The position numbers and the translations under genes were made by a program. A DNA stretch of 64,000 nucleotides, taken from positions 254,366,251 through 254,430,250 of the forward strand of contig NC_081826.1 in NCBI RefSeq assembly GCF_030867095.1. The letters are read 5' to 3'. The DNA comes from Alligator mississippiensis (taxonomy: Eukaryota > Chordata > Crocodylia > Alligatoridae). Below, piece by piece: positions 61,861 through 64,000 of this stretch; within the stretch, counting starts at the first letter, position 1, and the number at the start of each line of letters is the position of its first letter. The notes under the pieces were generated by a model that worked only from the letters and a program-made list of their open reading frames with translations, had not been told where the DNA came from and made no database searches.

Positions 61861-62132
61861 AGAAGGAAGGTAACAGTGAGGTAGGTATTCAATTATAGGC
61901 AGTGTGAAGGAAACAAAGGAGGACAAAAGACCCAGAATATGGGCAGGATACTGAGAGGCATGATGGGCATCTACACTGACTTAAGCTATAGACATTACCT
62001 TTGTGCCAGAAAAAAACCTGTTTTCTGGCCACAGAGAGCAAGCATACAAGCATTTCAGCAGTTTATACAGAAAGAAACTGCTTCTGTCACAAACTGCTAG
62101 CTCTTTCAAAGAGCAACTATACTGCTCTGGGA

Positions 62133-62181
62133 AGTTTTCTACAGCTATTGTAATATACAATTACAATAGCTGTAGAAAACT
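62133..62181. repeat. Perfect 22-bp-arm palindrome
   Basis: Arms 62133-62154 and 62160-62181 are exact reverse complements around the 5-nt spacer ATACA. Like the palindrome at 40993-41113, it sits in a region that also contains a CATCTACAC-type phrase (about 61970), so both may be cores of fold-back transposons. Confidence 0.92.
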
Positions 62182-63279
62182 ATTGAAGCAAAGCCTCCAA
62201 TTGCTGCCCTAGGACAGTCTGTGCCAGACCTGCAAGCAGAGCTCCAGTTTGCTGGCACAGGGGAGCAGGGGCAGGGAGGGCTGTCTCTCCTCTGCTGTTA
62301 CCTCCAGCTGATGCCCATGTGATACTGGCTGGAAACACCCAGTCTGCCACAGGGGCCTGGGCAGGGTAGAAAAGGAGCATCTCCCTGTTGCCCCCTAGCT
62401 AGAGAGCTCATTTTTGAGGTGAGTGTGTAGCTCTCTTGGCAGGGCGCTGAAACACCTGTATGCCCCTGCTTCTTACCGCATTTTCCAGTAGTGCAAATTT
62501 CCTGGAAACATGGAGTCCTGGAACTGAATGCCTGTCCCTAGCCTGAAAGGTATTATATTTCTGCCTATGTCTATTATCACTAGGTTTTCTAGATTGCAAC
62601 ATTCCCTGTTGCAGCTGCTGTTAGGATGACTGGAAGGGGAAGTTCTAGTAAATTTTGCATGGCATTTGGAGCAGTCACTCAAGCATGGGAAGGATCCCTA
62701 TTCGTCTGAATTGTGAGGCCCAGCTGCTCTGTTAGGGTTTGCTGAGTGTCTAGTTCTCAAATACACTGGCAAGTCACACCATCATAGGTGGAAAGCATGC
62801 TTCAGAATAATGGTTGACTTGGATCTGTATGGCATCCTCCGTTGCCATCTAGCCTTAGAGTAGCCAAGATGTTATTCTTCTGATCTCTTTGTTAGAAGTC
62901 CAACAGGCCAAAGCCAAAAAGCATACAAAATATCACTTAGCTGGATTTGGCTCTCTTAAAAAAAATGGCATAAATAATGAACTGGATAGAACTTAGAGTA
63001 CTTTTTGTCAGACTGAACTTTAAATTTAGACAAAAAAGCTTTCTCTAATATAAGATTGCAAGTAGTCATCTGCTTTACAGGGGGAAAATTAGTTCAGCAA
63101 AATGGAACACTGGCATTCTTCTGAAAAATAGGGGAAACAAACATCTCTGGCTTAGGCCATGGCATATTCATTTTCTGAGTAATTTAGAAGCTCCTTTGTT
63201 GAAACTACTGTACAAATGTGTGTTTTATTAGGGAAGTTCCAACACCTAAATTTATATGATTTCCACTGTCATGTAATGA

Positions 63280-63540
63280 AGTGACTTATACCGGATGGGT
63301 CTGCAACTGTTGCACATTCATAGATTGCCCCTGAAGGGTGGGGCTTGTCCCAAATAGGAAGGACCCGTAACTCAGGAAGTAGCTGCAGAAGGAAATTTGG
63401 AGAGTGTGTCTGCTTCCTGCATAGGGGAGAAGTTTGAAAGTTTTTGAGTCAGCAGCTGTGGGTGGGGATGAGCTGCAACTGTACCCTCTTTTCATAATAA
63501 ATACATATTCTCTTATTTACTCTGTGTCATTGTTCAGAGG
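63280..63540 (+). repeat. Possible LTR-like fragment
   Basis: The segment runs from about CCGGATGGGTCTGCAACTG through a GC-moderate body to TTTTCATAATAAATACATAT and TTACTCTGTGTCATTG. A polyadenylation signal (AATAAA) close to a CA-ending T-rich stretch is reminiscent of an LTR. No partner LTR, primer site or coding region is seen, so this is weak. Confidence 0.3.
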
Positions 63541-63659
63541 GCTTTCTTTGTTTGTGCTAACCCTTCAAAAAGGAGAGTGCAAGGTCACTCAACAGTAGCC
63601 TGGGCAGCATTTCATTCTCATTCTGTTGAATAATAACTTGAGATCTGGGAAACATGCCA

Positions 63660-63960
63660 TATAGTGAGAGAGAGAAAAAGAGGCTCAACCTGTTTACTTT
63701 CACCAAGAGAACCCAAAGAGGTAATTTGGTCATAGGCTACAAGTGCTTTTAAGGCTAGGAAATAACTGATATGAGATGACTCTTTAATCAAGTAAAAAGG
63801 TTTAGTGATTGGGTACTGAAGCTAGACAAATTTGGGTAAGAAACGAGGTGCAATTTTTTAATGATAATCAATACAAAAACTTACTTAGTAACATGGTAGA
63901 GTCTCCATCACTTGAGGTGTGCAAGTCAAGTCTGCATATCTTTTTAAAAAAGAAATGTTA
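63660..63960 (+). mobile_element. Ancient CR1/L3-like LINE fragment
   Basis: The plus strand encodes KRLNLFTFTKRTQRGNLVIG with YKCF after it, the conserved RL.LF...KRT.RGDLI..YK text near the C-terminus of CR1-clade reverse transcriptases. It is followed by a KKRGAIF-like degraded region and VESPSLEV-like text near 63900. It is strongly diverged. Confidence 0.65.
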
Positions 63961-64000
63961 GCGCTCCAGCAGATTTTATTGGCTTGCAGAAGATATTAGG

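Larger units (their letters stand above)
45754..64000 (+). other. Presumed POLK intron 1, partial
   Basis: From the donor to the right edge I found no frame resembling the POLK N-terminus or its catalytic blocks, which fits the long first intron of this gene in mammals. The interval is rich in hAT and CR1 remnants. Stretches 46030-47120, 48120-52100, 57220-58190, 58870-60360 and 61590-63640 show little that I can identify beyond the items listed. Confidence 0.6.

Noticed and set aside
45754..64000. POLK exon 2
   Set aside because: I searched by eye for the conserved N-terminal residues on the plus strand and found none; it is probably beyond the right edge.

Overview
This window is nuclear DNA from an amniote. 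The dense, diverse CR1 retrotransposons, the many hAT DNA transposons, and the head-to-head CERT1/POLK gene order together suggest a non-avian reptile. A crocodilian is my first choice and a turtle the alternative, based on my impression of the CR1 3' ends and not on a database search. There are no bacterial, phage or CRISPR features.

Layout. The minus strand carries the 5' part of CERT1 (ceramide transfer protein, also COL4A3BP/GPBP). Coding exon 1 is at 44843-44938, exon 2 at 37139-37273 and exon 3 at 6117-6233, all in phase 0. Together they encode residues 1-116, which is the acidic N-terminus plus nearly all of the Golgi-targeting PH domain. The introns are about 7.6 kb (intron 1), 30.9 kb (intron 2) and more than 6.1 kb (intron 3, running off the left edge). 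A CpG-rich bidirectional promoter (about 44520-46020) follows. It has three same-oriented ZNF143-like motifs and three YY1-like motifs. On the plus strand the probable first exon of POLK (DNA polymerase kappa) ends at a splice donor at 45753/45754. The remaining 18 kb is then probably POLK intron 1, in which I found no further coding exon.

The rest is mostly mobile-element debris. CR1 copies lie at 13985-14200, 16397-19055, 21118-22495, 27968-30566, 47131-47776, 52104-53525, 55005-57213 (interrupted), 60362-61585 (interrupted) and 63660-63960. An older LINE with a C-terminal zinc finger appears at 19196-19735 and, split by younger insertions, at 26838-31310. At least a dozen hAT-type elements are present; several have intact or near-intact 8-bp target-site duplications, many with TA at the centre. 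One pogo/Tigger-like element has TA duplications. Several near-perfect palindromes and many long G or C homopolymers complete the picture.

The two genes do not share a pathway: CERT1 carries ceramide from ER to Golgi, and POLK does translesion DNA synthesis. Their link here is the shared promoter. I found no convincing new biological system. The most interesting items are the promoter and start-codon architecture (a TISU-like start opening a 40-codon frame in the presumed POLK exon 1; a 67-codon stop-free, AUG-less extension upstream of the CERT1 start), the layered nested transposons, and the palindromes.
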